Assembly: GCF_005930495.1 (NCBI RefSeq) | Contig: NZ_SJEX01000006.1 | Coordinates: 1 to 64,000 of the forward strand | Direction of reading: 5' to 3' | From: Modestobacter excelsi | GTDB taxonomy: Bacteria > Actinomycetota > Actinomycetes > Mycobacteriales > Geodermatophilaceae | DNA: 64,000 nucleotides | Part shown: piece after piece, positions 50,947 to 64,000 of the stretch | Layout: the number at the start of each line of letters is the position of its first letter | Numbering within the stretch: the first letter of the stretch is position 1 | Notes under the pieces: model-generated | Database searches by the model: none | Told to the model about the DNA's origin: nothing | What the model saw: the letters and a program-made list of their open reading frames with translations, nothing else | Position numbers and translations under genes: made by a program

Positions 50947-52449
50947 GCCGCCGGTGATCGTGTCCACGAGCTCCGCCGCCGACGACGTGGCGTCGAACAG
51001 CGCCCCGACGTGCTCGCGGGTCCCGCGCAGCGGTTCCATGGTCGGGATGCGCACCAGGTTCTCCCGGCCGACGTCGAAGACGACCGAGTCCCAGGACGCC
51101 GCCGCGACCTGGGCCGGGTAGCGCCGCAGGCACTCGCCGCGGAAGAAGGCCCGGGTGTCGACCGGCGGGTGGGTCATCGCCCGGGTGACCTCCTCGTCGG
51201 TGAGCAGCCGCTGCATCGACCCGCGGGCGACCAGCCGGTGGTAGAGGCCCTTGTCCGGCCGGACGTCGGAGTACTGAAGGTCGACCAGCTTCAGCCGGGC
51301 GTCCCCCCACTGCAGCCCGTCACGCTGCCGGTAGCCCTCGAGCAGCCGCAGCTTGGCTGGCCAGTCCAGCCGGTCGGCCAGCCGCATCGGGTCGACGGCG
51401 AGGTCCTCGAGCACCTCCGCCCAGCGGCGGAGCACGTCGGTGGTCTGCTCGTCGTCCTCGCCGGTGTCCGCCACGAACTGCCGGGCCATCGCCAGGTACT
51501 CCTGCTGCACCTCGATGGCGGTCAGCCGCCGGCCGTCGCGGAGCCGCACCCGATGGGTCAGCGAGGGGTCGTGGCTGATCGCCTGCAGCGCGTCGACCGG
51601 CTCCTCGATCGTGAGGTCCTGGGTCAGCGCCCGGGCCTCGATCATCGCCAGGACCAGCGAGGCCGTCCCGACCTTGAGGTAGGTGGACAGCTCGGCGAGG
51701 TTGGCGTCCCCGATGATCACGTGCAGCCGGCGGTACTTGTCGGCGTCGGCGTGCGGCTCGTCCCGGGTGTTGATGATGGGCCGCTTGAGCGTCGTCTCGA
51801 GCCCCACCTCGACCTCGAAGAAGTCCGCCCGCTGGGAGAGCTGGAACCCCTGGGTGCGTCCCTCGGTGCCGATGCCCACCCGGCCGGCGCCGGCGAACAC
51901 CTGGCGGGTCACGAAGAACGGGATCAGGCCGCGGATGATGTCGATGAACGGCGTCCGGCGGTCCATCAGGTAGTTCTCGTGCGAGCCGTAGGAGGCGCCC
52001 TTGCCGTCGGTGTTGTTCTTGTACAGCTGGATGGGCTGGGTGCCGGGGACCCGGGCCGCGCGGCGGGCCGCCTCGGCCATGATCTTCTCCCCCGCCTTGT
52101 CCCAGACGACCACGTCGCGCGGGTTGGTGACCTCCGGCGTCGAGTACTCCGGGTGCGCGTGGTCGACGTAGAGCCGCGCACCGTTGGTCAGGATGACGTT
52201 GGCCATCCCGGCGTCGTCGTCGAGGTCGTTGTGGTCCAGTGCGCTGGCCGGCGACAGGTCGAACCCCCGGGCGTCCCGCAGCGGCGACTCCTCCTCGAAG
52301 TCCCACCGCGGTCGCCGGGGCGTCGGCGCCTCGGCCACGGCCCAGGCGTTCACCACCTGGCTCGACAGCGTCGTCGGGTTCGCACCCGGCTGCCCCGGCA
52401 CGGAGATCCCGTACTCGAGTTCGGTGCCCATCACCCGTCGCACGCTCAT
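50944..52449 (-). CDS. dop: Deamidase of Pup, Dop
   Basis: A 501-residue PafA paralogue that deamidates Pup and also removes Pup from substrates. [20 protein letters not shown] has the catalytic region, followed by the insert (about 40-80, [20 protein letters not shown]), the Dop-loop that separates it from Paf[34 protein letters not shown] and [19 protein letters not shown] are shared ATP-binding blocks. ATG 52449 is six bases from TAACCT, so likely leaderless. Confidence 0.96.
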   Translation of the reverse strand: MSVRRVMGTELEYGISVPGQPGANPTTLSSQVVNAWAVAEAPTPRRPRWDFEEESPLRDARGFDLSPASALDHNDLDDDAGMANVILTNGARLYVDHAHPEYSTPEVTNPRDVVVWDKAGEKIMAEAARRAARVPGTQPIQLYKNNTDGKGASYGSHENYLMDRRTPFIDIIRGLIPFFVTRQVFAGAGRVGIGTEGRTQGFQLSQRADFFEVEVGLETTLKRPIINTRDEPHADADKYRRLHVIIGDANLAELSTYLKVGTASLVLAMIEARALTQDLTIEEPVDALQAISHDPSLTHRVRLRDGRRLTAIEVQQEYLAMARQFVADTGEDDEQTTDVLRRWAEVLEDLAVDPMRLADRLDWPAKLRLLEGYRQRDGLQWGDARLKLVDLQYSDVRPDKGLYHRLVARGSMQRLLTDEEVTRAMTHPPVDTRAFFRGECLRRYPAQVAAASWDSVVFDVGRENLVRIPTMEPLRGTREHVGALFDATSSAAELVDTITGG

Positions 52450-52455
52450 GGCCTC

Positions 52456-52461
52456 AGGTTA
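52456..52461 (-). promoter_or_regulatory. -10 element of dop, leaderless layout
   Basis: Minus-strand TAACCT, then GAGGCC, then ATG at 52449. Confidence 0.45.
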
Positions 52462-52530
52462 GGCGGACGGCCGGAGGCCGAGATCCGCACCGCCGTCCGG
52501 CTGTGCCTCCGGGCCGCGGACGGCCCGGTC

Positions 52531-53490
52531 CTACAGCGAGACGGCGACCTTGCCGCGGACCCGCCCCCGTTCCAGGTCGCGCATCGCCTGGGGCACCTCG
52601 CTCAGCGCAGCGGTCCGGTCGAGCGCCGGCGTCACCCGACCGTCCTCGACGAGCTCCCGGAGGGTCAGCAGGTCCGCCCGTCGCGAGATCGTCATGAAGA
52701 ACTTCATCCGCTGCCGGAGGACGACCGACCAGAGGACCGCCCGGAACTGGCGACCCAGCCCACCCGTCCACCGGCCGCCGCCCTCACCGCCGACGATGAC
52801 CAGCGTCCCCCGCGGCGTGAGCAGCCGCCGGAGCCGGCGCAGCGTGCGGTTGCCGGCGATGTCCAGCACGAGGTCGTAGCGACCGGTCAGCTCCTGCTGG
52901 GTGTAGTCGATGACCTCGTCCGCGCCGAGCGAGCGGACCAGCTGCACCTTTGCCGTGCTGCAGACCCCGGTGACCTGCGCGTCGTGGACCTTTGCCAGCT
53001 GGACGGCGTACGTGCCGACCCCGCCGCCGGCGCCGATCACGAGCACCCGCTGACCCGGCTGGATGCGACCCTGGCCGCGGAGTGCCTGCAGGGCCGTGGT
53101 CGCCGACGTCGGCAGCGCCGCCGCCTGCTCGAACCCCAGGCCCGCCGGCTTCGGAGCGCAGCGGTCCGCACGGACCGCTGCGTACTCGGCGAACGCGCCG
53201 CTGCAGCTGCCGAACACCTCATCGCCCGTCCGCACCTCGGTCACCCGGTCACCGACCGTCTCGACGACCCCGGCGAGGTCCATGCCGAGGACCGGGTGCC
53301 GCGGAGCCCGCAGTCCCGTGCCCAGGCGCAGCAGGTACGGCGTCCCGGTCATCAGGTGCCAGACGCCGCGGTCGAGGCCGGCCGCGCACACCCGTACCAG
53401 CACCTCGTCCGCGCGGATCGTCGGCCGCTCGACCTCGGCCACCTCCAGGACGTCGGCCGAGCCGTAGCTCGTGCGCACGATGGCCCTCAC
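52531..53490 (-). CDS. NAD(P)-dependent quinone oxidoreductase-like MDR protein
   Basis: A 319-residue zinc-less medium-chain dehydrogenase: MRAIVRTSYGSADVLEVAEV, PVLGMDLAGVVETVGD, the Rossmann motif VLVIGAGGGVGTYAVQLAK and VIDYTQQELTGRYDLVLDIAGN. It resembles zeta-crystallin/quinone reductases; the substrate is unknown. It lies between mpa and dop, where M. tuberculosis has other genes, so it is probably a local insertion rather than part of pupylation. Confidence 0.85.
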   Translation of the reverse strand: MRAIVRTSYGSADVLEVAEVERPTIRADEVLVRVCAAGLDRGVWHLMTGTPYLLRLGTGLRAPRHPVLGMDLAGVVETVGDRVTEVRTGDEVFGSCSGAFAEYAAVRADRCAPKPAGLGFEQAAALPTSATTALQALRGQGRIQPGQRVLVIGAGGGVGTYAVQLAKVHDAQVTGVCSTAKVQLVRSLGADEVIDYTQQELTGRYDLVLDIAGNRTLRRLRRLLTPRGTLVIVGGEGGGRWTGGLGRQFRAVLWSVVLRQRMKFFMTISRRADLLTLRELVEDGRVTPALDRTAALSEVPQAMRDLERGRVRGKVAVSL

Positions 53491-53563
53491 CGGTCGCTCC
53501 CTTCGGACGACGACGGCCCGGCTCCCCCTCGGGAAGCCGGGCCGTCCGGGGCCGTGCCGGTCG

Positions 53564-55342
53564 TTACAGGTACTGGCCGGTGTTGGTCGCGGTGTCGATG
53601 GCCCGGCCGCTCTCCGGGCCCTTGCCGCTGATGAGCGTGCGGATGTACACGATTCGCTCGCCCTTCTTGCCCGAGATCCGCGCCCAGTCGTCGGGGTTGG
53701 TCGTGTTGGGCAGGTCCTCGTTCTCCTTGAACTCGTCCACGCACGCCGCCATCAGGTGCCCGACCCGCAGGCCCCCGACGCCGGTCTCCAGCCGGTCCTT
53801 GATCGCCATCTTCTTGGCCCGGTCGACGATGTTCTGCAGCATCGCGCCGGAGTTGAAGTCCTTGAAGTACAGGACCTCCTTGTCACCGTTGGCGTAGGTG
53901 ACCTCCAGGAAGCGGTTCTCCTCCGTCTCGGTGTACATCCGCTCGACGGTGCTCTGGATCATCCCGGCGATGGTCGCCTCGCGGCTGCCGCCGTGCTCGG
54001 CCAGGTCGTCGGTGTGGATCGGCAGCGTCGTCGTCAGGTACTTGCTGAAGATGTCCCGGGCGGCCTCGGCGTCGGGCCGCTCGATCTTGATCTTCACGTC
54101 GAGCCGGCCGGGCCGCAGGATCGCCGGGTCGATCATGTCCTCGCGGTTGGAGGCGCCGATGACGATGACGTTCTCCAGCCCCTCGACGCCGTCGATCTCG
54201 CTGAGCAGCTGCGGGACGATCGTGCTCTCCACGTCGGAGGACACCCCGGACCCACGGGTCCGGAAGATGGAGTCCATCTCGTCGAAGAACACGATGACCG
54301 GCGTGCCCTCGCTGGCCTTCTCCCGGGCCCGCTGGAAGACCAGGCGGATGTGCCGCTCGGTCTCGCCGACGTACTTGTTGAGCAGCTCCGGGCCCTTGAT
54401 GTTGAGGAAAAAGGACTTCCCCTGGCTCCGGTCGTCGTCGCCGTTCATCTCGGCGACCTTCTTGGCCAGCGAGTTGGCCACGGCCTTGGCGATCAGCGTC
54501 TTGCCGCACCCGGGCGGCCCGTAGAGCAGGATGCCCTTCGGCGGCCGCAGCTCGTACTCGTGGAACAGGTCGGCGTGCAGGAACGGCAGCTCCACCGCGT
54601 CGCGGATCTGCTCGATCTGCCGGGACAGGCCACCGATGTCGGAGTAGTCGATGTCGGGGACCTCCTCGAGGATGAGCTCCTCGACCTCGCTCTTGGGGAT
54701 CCGCTCGTACACGTAGCCCGACCGGGACTCCAGCAGCAGCGAGTCACCGCTGCGCAGCGGCTGGCCCTCCAGGGAGTCGGCGAGGTAGACCACCCGCTCC
54801 TCGTCGGTGTGCCCGATGACCAGCGCGCGGCGCGGGATGCCGGGCAACGGCTCGAGCAGCTCCTTGAGCATGACCACGTCGCCGGCCCGCTCGAAGCCCC
54901 GCGCGGCCACGACGTTCATCGCCTCGTTGAGCATGACCTCCTGGCCGTGCAGGAGCTCCTCCACCTCGACCGTCGGGGACACCGACACCCGCAGCTTGCG
55001 GCCGCCGGTGAACACGTCCACGGTGCCGTCCTCGAACCGCTCCAGGTAGATGCCGTAGCCGGACGGCGGCTGGCCGAGCCGCTCCACCTCCTCCTTGAGC
55101 GTGACCAGCTGCTCGCGCGCCTCGCGCAACGTGCCGGCCAGCTTGTCGTTGCGCTCGGACAGGAAGGCCGCTCGGCCCTCCGCCTCGGCGAGCCGCTCCT
55201 CCAGCGCGCGCACCTGGCGCGGGCTGTCGGACACCTTGCGTCGCAGCAGCCCGATCTCCTCCTCGAGGTAGGAGATCTGGCTGACCAGCGAGGCGACGTC
55301 ACGCTCACGTCGCGCTCGGAACTCGTCGGGACCCACGGTCAT
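53564..55342 (-). CDS. mpa: Proteasomal AAA+ ATPase Mpa/ARC
   Basis: A 592-residue unfoldase. The N-terminal coiled coil (about 10-75, [20 protein letters not shown]) binds Pup; two OB domains follow (about 80-230); the AAA module has [17 protein letters not shown] (Walker A), [11 protein letters not shown] (Walker B) and a sensor/arginine-finger region. The C-terminus ends GQYL, the motif with penultimate Tyr that docks in PrcA pockets and opens the gate. ATG 55342 matches the family start; the frame extends five codons further upstream. The promoter has the best PafBC-like motif in the window. Confidence 0.97.
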   Translation of the reverse strand: MTVGPDEFRARRERDVASLVSQISYLEEEIGLLRRKVSDSPRQVRALEERLAEAEGRAAFLSERNDKLAGTLREAREQLVTLKEEVERLGQPPSGYGIYLERFEDGTVDVFTGGRKLRVSVSPTVEVEELLHGQEVMLNEAMNVVAARGFERAGDVVMLKELLEPLPGIPRRALVIGHTDEERVVYLADSLEGQPLRSGDSLLLESRSGYVYERIPKSEVEELILEEVPDIDYSDIGGLSRQIEQIRDAVELPFLHADLFHEYELRPPKGILLYGPPGCGKTLIAKAVANSLAKKVAEMNGDDDRSQGKSFFLNIKGPELLNKYVGETERHIRLVFQRAREKASEGTPVIVFFDEMDSIFRTRGSGVSSDVESTIVPQLLSEIDGVEGLENVIVIGASNREDMIDPAILRPGRLDVKIKIERPDAEAARDIFSKYLTTTLPIHTDDLAEHGGSREATIAGMIQSTVERMYTETEENRFLEVTYANGDKEVLYFKDFNSGAMLQNIVDRAKKMAIKDRLETGVGGLRVGHLMAACVDEFKENEDLPNTTNPDDWARISGKKGERIVYIRTLISGKGPESGRAIDTATNTGQYL

Positions 55343-55380
55343 CGCGCACCTCCGCACACCATCGGGGGCCAGGGAGCCAA

Positions 55381-55403
55381 TCTATACACGCGAGCACCGA
55401 CGA
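55381..55403 (-). promoter_or_regulatory. PafBC/RecA-NDp-like promoter of mpa
   Basis: TCGTCGGTG (55403-55395), eight bases, TATAGA (55386-55381): 8 of 9 positions match TTGTCRGTG with exact N8 spacing. The -10 reads TATAGATT, so TANNNT is met one base on. The ATG follows about 38 bp later. Confidence 0.5.
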
Positions 55404-55482
55404 CGCCGCACCCCGCGCAACGCCCGCGTCCGATGGTCCCCGACGTCATCCCCCCGTCACCCGGCGGCAAACAACGGGCCGC

Positions 55483-57525
<2,043 letters not shown>

Positions 57526-58289
57526 TCAGGCGGACAGCTCGACCGGTCCGTGGGTCTCGACCAGCTCCCTGAGGTCGGTGACGGTCAGGCCGACGAGGGA
57601 CTCCCGCAGCACCAGTCCGGGCAGAGAGTCCAGTGACTGCAACGAGGGCACCCCGAGGACGACCGCGCCTGCGGCCAGGCCGGCGGTGACGCCGACCGCC
57701 GAGTCCTCCACCACCAGGCTCGACCCGGGGTCGACCCCGAGCGCGGCCATCGCCTGCCGGTAGGGCGCCGGGTCGGGCTTGCGGGCCGGCACCTCGTCGC
57801 CGCAGACGGTGACGTCGAACGGCGGGTGCCCGAGCTCGGTGGTGAACCGGTCCAGCACGATGCCGGCGATGCGGCGTGCCGTGGTCGTCACCAGGGCCGT
57901 CGCCACGCCGGCGTCCCGGACGGCGGTCAGCAGCTCGCGGGCGCCGGGACGCCACGGGACGCCGTGGCTGGTCATCAGGTCCGCCGTCCGGTCCTCAACC
58001 CAGCGGGCGTCGGCGGCGTGCTGCTGCTCGGTGCGGGTGGTGCCGAGGTCCGCGTAGAGGATCCCCATGGCCACCGGCATCGACGTGCCGACCGTGCGCC
58101 CCCGGGCGCCGGCGGACAGCTCCCCGCCGAGCTGCCCGGCGAGCTCGGACAGCGCCTCGCCCCACAGCTCCTCGGTCTCCACCAGCGTGCCGTCCATGTC
58201 GAACAGCACTGCCTCCAGTGGCTGTAACCGGCTGCGCTGCAGGGGCCCGCCACGAGCTCGCGAGTGGTGGGGGGCAGCGGGGTCCTTCG

Positions 58290-58293
<4 letters not shown>
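57526..58293 (-). CDS. HAD-superfamily hydrolase (PGMB-like)
   Basis: A 255-residue HAD protein: [17 protein letters not shown] (motif I, two Asp), LVTTTARRI (motif II), [13 protein letters not shown] (motif III Lys) and [18 protein letters not shown] (motif IV). The cap domain is helical (subclass I). A 28-residue N-terminal extension precedes the fold. ATG overlaps the metH stop (ATGA), so it is translated with metH. The substrate is unknown. Confidence 0.87.
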
Positions 58294-62120
<3,827 letters not shown>

Positions 62121-62318
62121 GGGGCAGTCCTCGGGCGTCGGTCGGGCACGGTCACGGGGGCGTCCGGTGCCAGGGCCCTGGCAACTCCGACGGGCCGCGG
62201 CGCCTCGTCGTCCTCGAACAGCGCTCCCATGCTCCCACTTCCTGTCCACCCTCCCGACGCAGGCGGTCCTGGCACGCCATCCCCGGCGGAGCACAGCGGC
62301 CGGTGGGCCAGATCGACG

Positions 62319-62324
62319 TAGGCT
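62319..62324 (+). promoter_or_regulatory. -10 element of the PAC2 gene, leaderless layout
   Basis: TAGGCT lies six bases before the GTG at 62331. Confidence 0.45.
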
Positions 62325-62330
62325 CGTCGG

Positions 62331-63194
62331 GTGATCGATCCCAAGTCCGTCGCAGACGACCTGCCCGAGCTGGACGACCCGGTGGTCGTGGTCGCGTTCG
62401 AGGGGTGGAACGACGCCGGTGACGCCGCCACCGGCGCGATCGAGCACCTCGAGCTCATGTGGGACGCCGACCTGCTCGCGGCGCTGGACCCCGAGGACTA
62501 CTACGACTTCCAGGTCAACCGGCCCACCGTCTCCCTGGTCGACGGCATCACCCGGCGCATCGAGTGGCCGACCACCCGGATCTCGGTGACCAAGCCGCCG
62601 GGCAGCGACCGGCACGTCGTCCTCATCCGCGGCATCGAGCCGAACATGCGCTGGCGCAGCTTCTGCGACGAGCTCATCGAGCTGTGCCAGGACCTCGGCG
62701 CCACCACCGTGGTCGCCCTCGGCGCCCTGCTGGCCGACACGCCGCACACCCGGCCCACGCCGGTGAGCGGGTCGGCCTACGACGCCGAGTCCGCCGCCCA
62801 GTGGGGCGTGGAGACCTCACGCTACGAGGGGCCGACCGGCATCCTCGGCGTGTTCGCCGACGCCTGCGTGCAGGCCGGCCTGCCCGCGGTGAGCTTCTGG
62901 GCCGCCGTGCCGCACTACGTCTCCCAGCCGCCGTCCCCGCGGGCGACCGTGGCGCTGCTGACCCGCGTGGAGGAGGTGCTGGAGGTGACCGTGCCGCTGG
63001 GCACGCTGCCGCAGCAGGCCGACGAGTGGGTCAAGACCGTCGACGAGATGGCAGAGGAGGACGACGAGGTCGTCGAGTACGTGCGCTCCCTGGAGGAGCG
63101 GGCCACCCAGAGCGACCTGTCCCAGGCCAACGGCGACCAGATCGCCAAGGAGTTCGAGAGGTACCTGCGCCGGCGGGGTTCGTCCCCCAACTGA
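62331..63194 (+). CDS. PAC2-family protein
   Basis: A 287-residue protein of the PAC2 (proteasome-assembly-chaperone-like) family: [64 protein letters not shown] and [23 protein letters not shown]. The last 60 residues are acidic and helical ([20 protein letters not shown]). In M. tuberculosis Rv2125 is the same family beside metH. In eukaryotes PAC2 helps 20S assembly; whether the bacterial protein touches PrcAB is not known. Confidence 0.85.
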   Translation: MIDPKSVADDLPELDDPVVVVAFEGWNDAGDAATGAIEHLELMWDADLLAALDPEDYYDFQVNRPTVSLVDGITRRIEWPTTRISVTKPPGSDRHVVLIRGIEPNMRWRSFCDELIELCQDLGATTVVALGALLADTPHTRPTPVSGSAYDAESAAQWGVETSRYEGPTGILGVFADACVQAGLPAVSFWAAVPHYVSQPPSPRATVALLTRVEEVLEVTVPLGTLPQQADEWVKTVDEMAEEDDEVVEYVRSLEERATQSDLSQANGDQIAKEFERYLRRRGSSPN

Positions 63195-63312
63195 GAGGGC
63201 AGGTCGTGCCCTGTCGTCCCGAGTGGGGGCCGGAGGCCTCCGCGCAGGGACGACGCAGCGGCTCCCCGAAGCCGGGGACGGCACCTGGCCGCGGTGCGGC
63301 GCGTCAGCGTCG

Positions 63313-64000
63313 CTAGAGCAATGGCCGCATCCGCAGGGCGGCGGTGTCGTCGAACAGCCGGTCGTGGGTGGCGAGGGCGAACCGGTCGGTCATCCCGGTC
63401 ACGTAGTCGACGACCTGGGTGACCGCGTCGGCCTCGGTGTCCCGGTAGCTGGCGGGGATGAGCTCGGGGTGCGCGAGGTGGTGGTCGACCAGCCGGCGGA
63501 TGACGTCGATCGCCACGTTCTTCTGCCCGGCGGCGGTGTCGGACCCGTAGACCCGGGCGAACATGAACGCCCGCAGCTCGGCCATCGCCTCCAGCGCGTC
63601 CGGGGCCATGACGACGGCGCCGGTGGTGTTGGCCGCGGACAGGCTGCCCTCGACGACCGCGTCGATCATCGACCCGACCATCGCGCTGCCCGGGTCCCCG
63701 AACACGGTGCGCGCGCGGGTGGGCAGGTCACCGACCCGTAGGACCCCGGCCCGCACCGCGTCCAGCGCATCGTGGGAGAGGTAGCCGATCCGGTCGGCGT
63801 AGCGGACGCACTCGCCCTCCCGGGTGGACGGCGGTGGGGTGATCTTCCAGCTGTGCGCCCGCACCCCGTCGCGGACCTCCCAGGTGAGGTTGAGGTCCTC
63901 CAGCACCTCGACGATCCGCACCCCCTGGGCGGCGTGGTGCCAGCCGCCGGCGACGTAGGGGTCCAGGGCCTCCTCGCCGATGTGGCCGAACGGCGAGTGG
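63313..64000 (-). CDS. dGTPase-like HD phosphohydrolase, 5' end cut by the window
   Basis: The last 229 residues of a protein that continues beyond the window. It begins HSPFGHIGEEALDPY (the HxxxGH block of dNTP triphosphohydrolases) and continues RIVEVLEDLNLTWEVRDGVR, CVRYADRIGYLSHDALDAV (metal-site Asp) and SYRDTEADAVTQVVDYVTGMTDRFAL. Family members hydrolyse dGTP or other dNTPs to control nucleotide pools. Convergent with the PAC2 gene across about 120 bp that holds no gene. Confidence 0.82.
   Translation of the reverse strand, partial: HSPFGHIGEEALDPYVAGGWHHAAQGVRIVEVLEDLNLTWEVRDGVRAHSWKITPPPSTREGECVRYADRIGYLSHDALDAVRAGVLRVGDLPTRARTVFGDPGSAMVGSMIDAVVEGSLSAANTTGAVVMAPDALEAMAELRAFMFARVYGSDTAAGQKNVAIDVIRRLVDHHLAHPELIPASYRDTEADAVTQVVDYVTGMTDRFALATHDRLFDDTAALRMRPLL

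Noticed and set aside
50536-53631. A 1,031-codon plus-strand open frame
   Set aside because: After the 2'-5' RNA ligase-like part it is antisense to dop and the oxidoreductase; high-GC bias keeps the frame open without any motif.
62121-62330. Cobalamin riboswitch before metH
   Set aside because: No B12-box-like conserved segment or long structured leader could be seen in the 210-bp gap.

Overview
The window is about 64 kb of very GC-rich DNA (roughly 70-75% by eye), packed with genes that often overlap by 4 bp (ATGA/GTGA) and frequently start with GTG. A complete Pup-proteasome locus, RbpA, an Lnt/Ppm1 pair, MetH and an Rv2578c-type radical SAM protein mark it as actinobacterial. From gene content and codon style I infer a Geodermatophilaceae-like organism (Blastococcus, Geodermatophilus or Modestobacter). 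The genus is inference; the phylum is well supported. Several blocks follow the Mycobacterium tuberculosis gene order as I recall it: rbpA-ppm1/lnt-fxsA (Rv2050-Rv2053c) and pepQ/exonuclease/DUF4333/helY/tatC/tatA/pafC/pafB/pafA/prcA/prcB/pup/dop/mpa/trmI/recB-like/metH/PAC2 (Rv2089c-Rv2125).

Layout. 1-590: non-coding, with two copies of a dispersed repeat. 0.6-3.7 kb: HAD phosphatase/phosphomutase plus GH65 disaccharide phosphorylase. 3.7-8.9 kb: M50-like membrane protein, LuxR/histidine-kinase pair divergent from an ABC exporter, VOC protein. 9.0-9.9 kb: broken VOC gene and isochorismatase. 9,892-9,919: a near-perfect actinobacterial dif site, so this window spans the replication terminus. 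To the right of dif most genes are on the minus strand, i.e. co-directional with a fork arriving from the right. 10.3-17.7 kb: lipoprotein, zinc-ribbon protein, GDPD, MFS, thymidine kinase, RbpA, FxsA, Ppm1, Lnt. 18.3-25.1 kb: lysine aminomutase (lysine fermentation) cluster without kce. 25.1-30.8 kb: GNAT, lipase-maturation-factor-like protein, PlsC, HpcH aldolase with an apparent ATC start, metallo-beta-lactamase, and an integrase-fold-like protein behind a repeat copy. 30.8-35.7 kb: intein-interrupted radical SAM protein under a LexA box, Lrp regulator, M24 peptidase, exonuclease, DUF4333. 35.8-43.3 kb: HelY, lipid kinase, TatC, TatA, PafC, PafB. 43.3-45.9 kb: DUF3866, a repeat-rich gap and a frameshifted pseudogene. 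45.9-55.3 kb: PafA, PrcA, PrcB, endonuclease VII, Pup, Dop, oxidoreductase, Mpa. 55.5-64 kb: TrmI, RecB-like nuclease, HAD, MetH, PAC2, partial HD phosphohydrolase.

How it works together. Pup is activated by Dop, ligated by PafA, unfolded by Mpa and degraded by PrcAB; PafBC is a DNA-damage activator made from the same locus. Four genes here (mpa, pup, the RecB-like nuclease and the isochorismatase) carry upstream TGTCR-type motifs spaced from a TANNNT -10 as in the mycobacterial PafBC (RecA-NDp) promoter, and the radical SAM gene carries a LexA box, so DNA-damage control recurs across the window. Many genes have TANNNT six or seven bases before the start codon, implying leaderless mRNAs.

The most unusual signal is a six-copy repeat family with core GTTGGGGATAACGG (118, 423, 29903, 44615, 44735, 45136). 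All copies are oriented away from dif on both arms, and one copy forms the upstream region of an integrase-fold-like gene. No tRNA, rRNA, CRISPR array or complete insertion sequence was seen.
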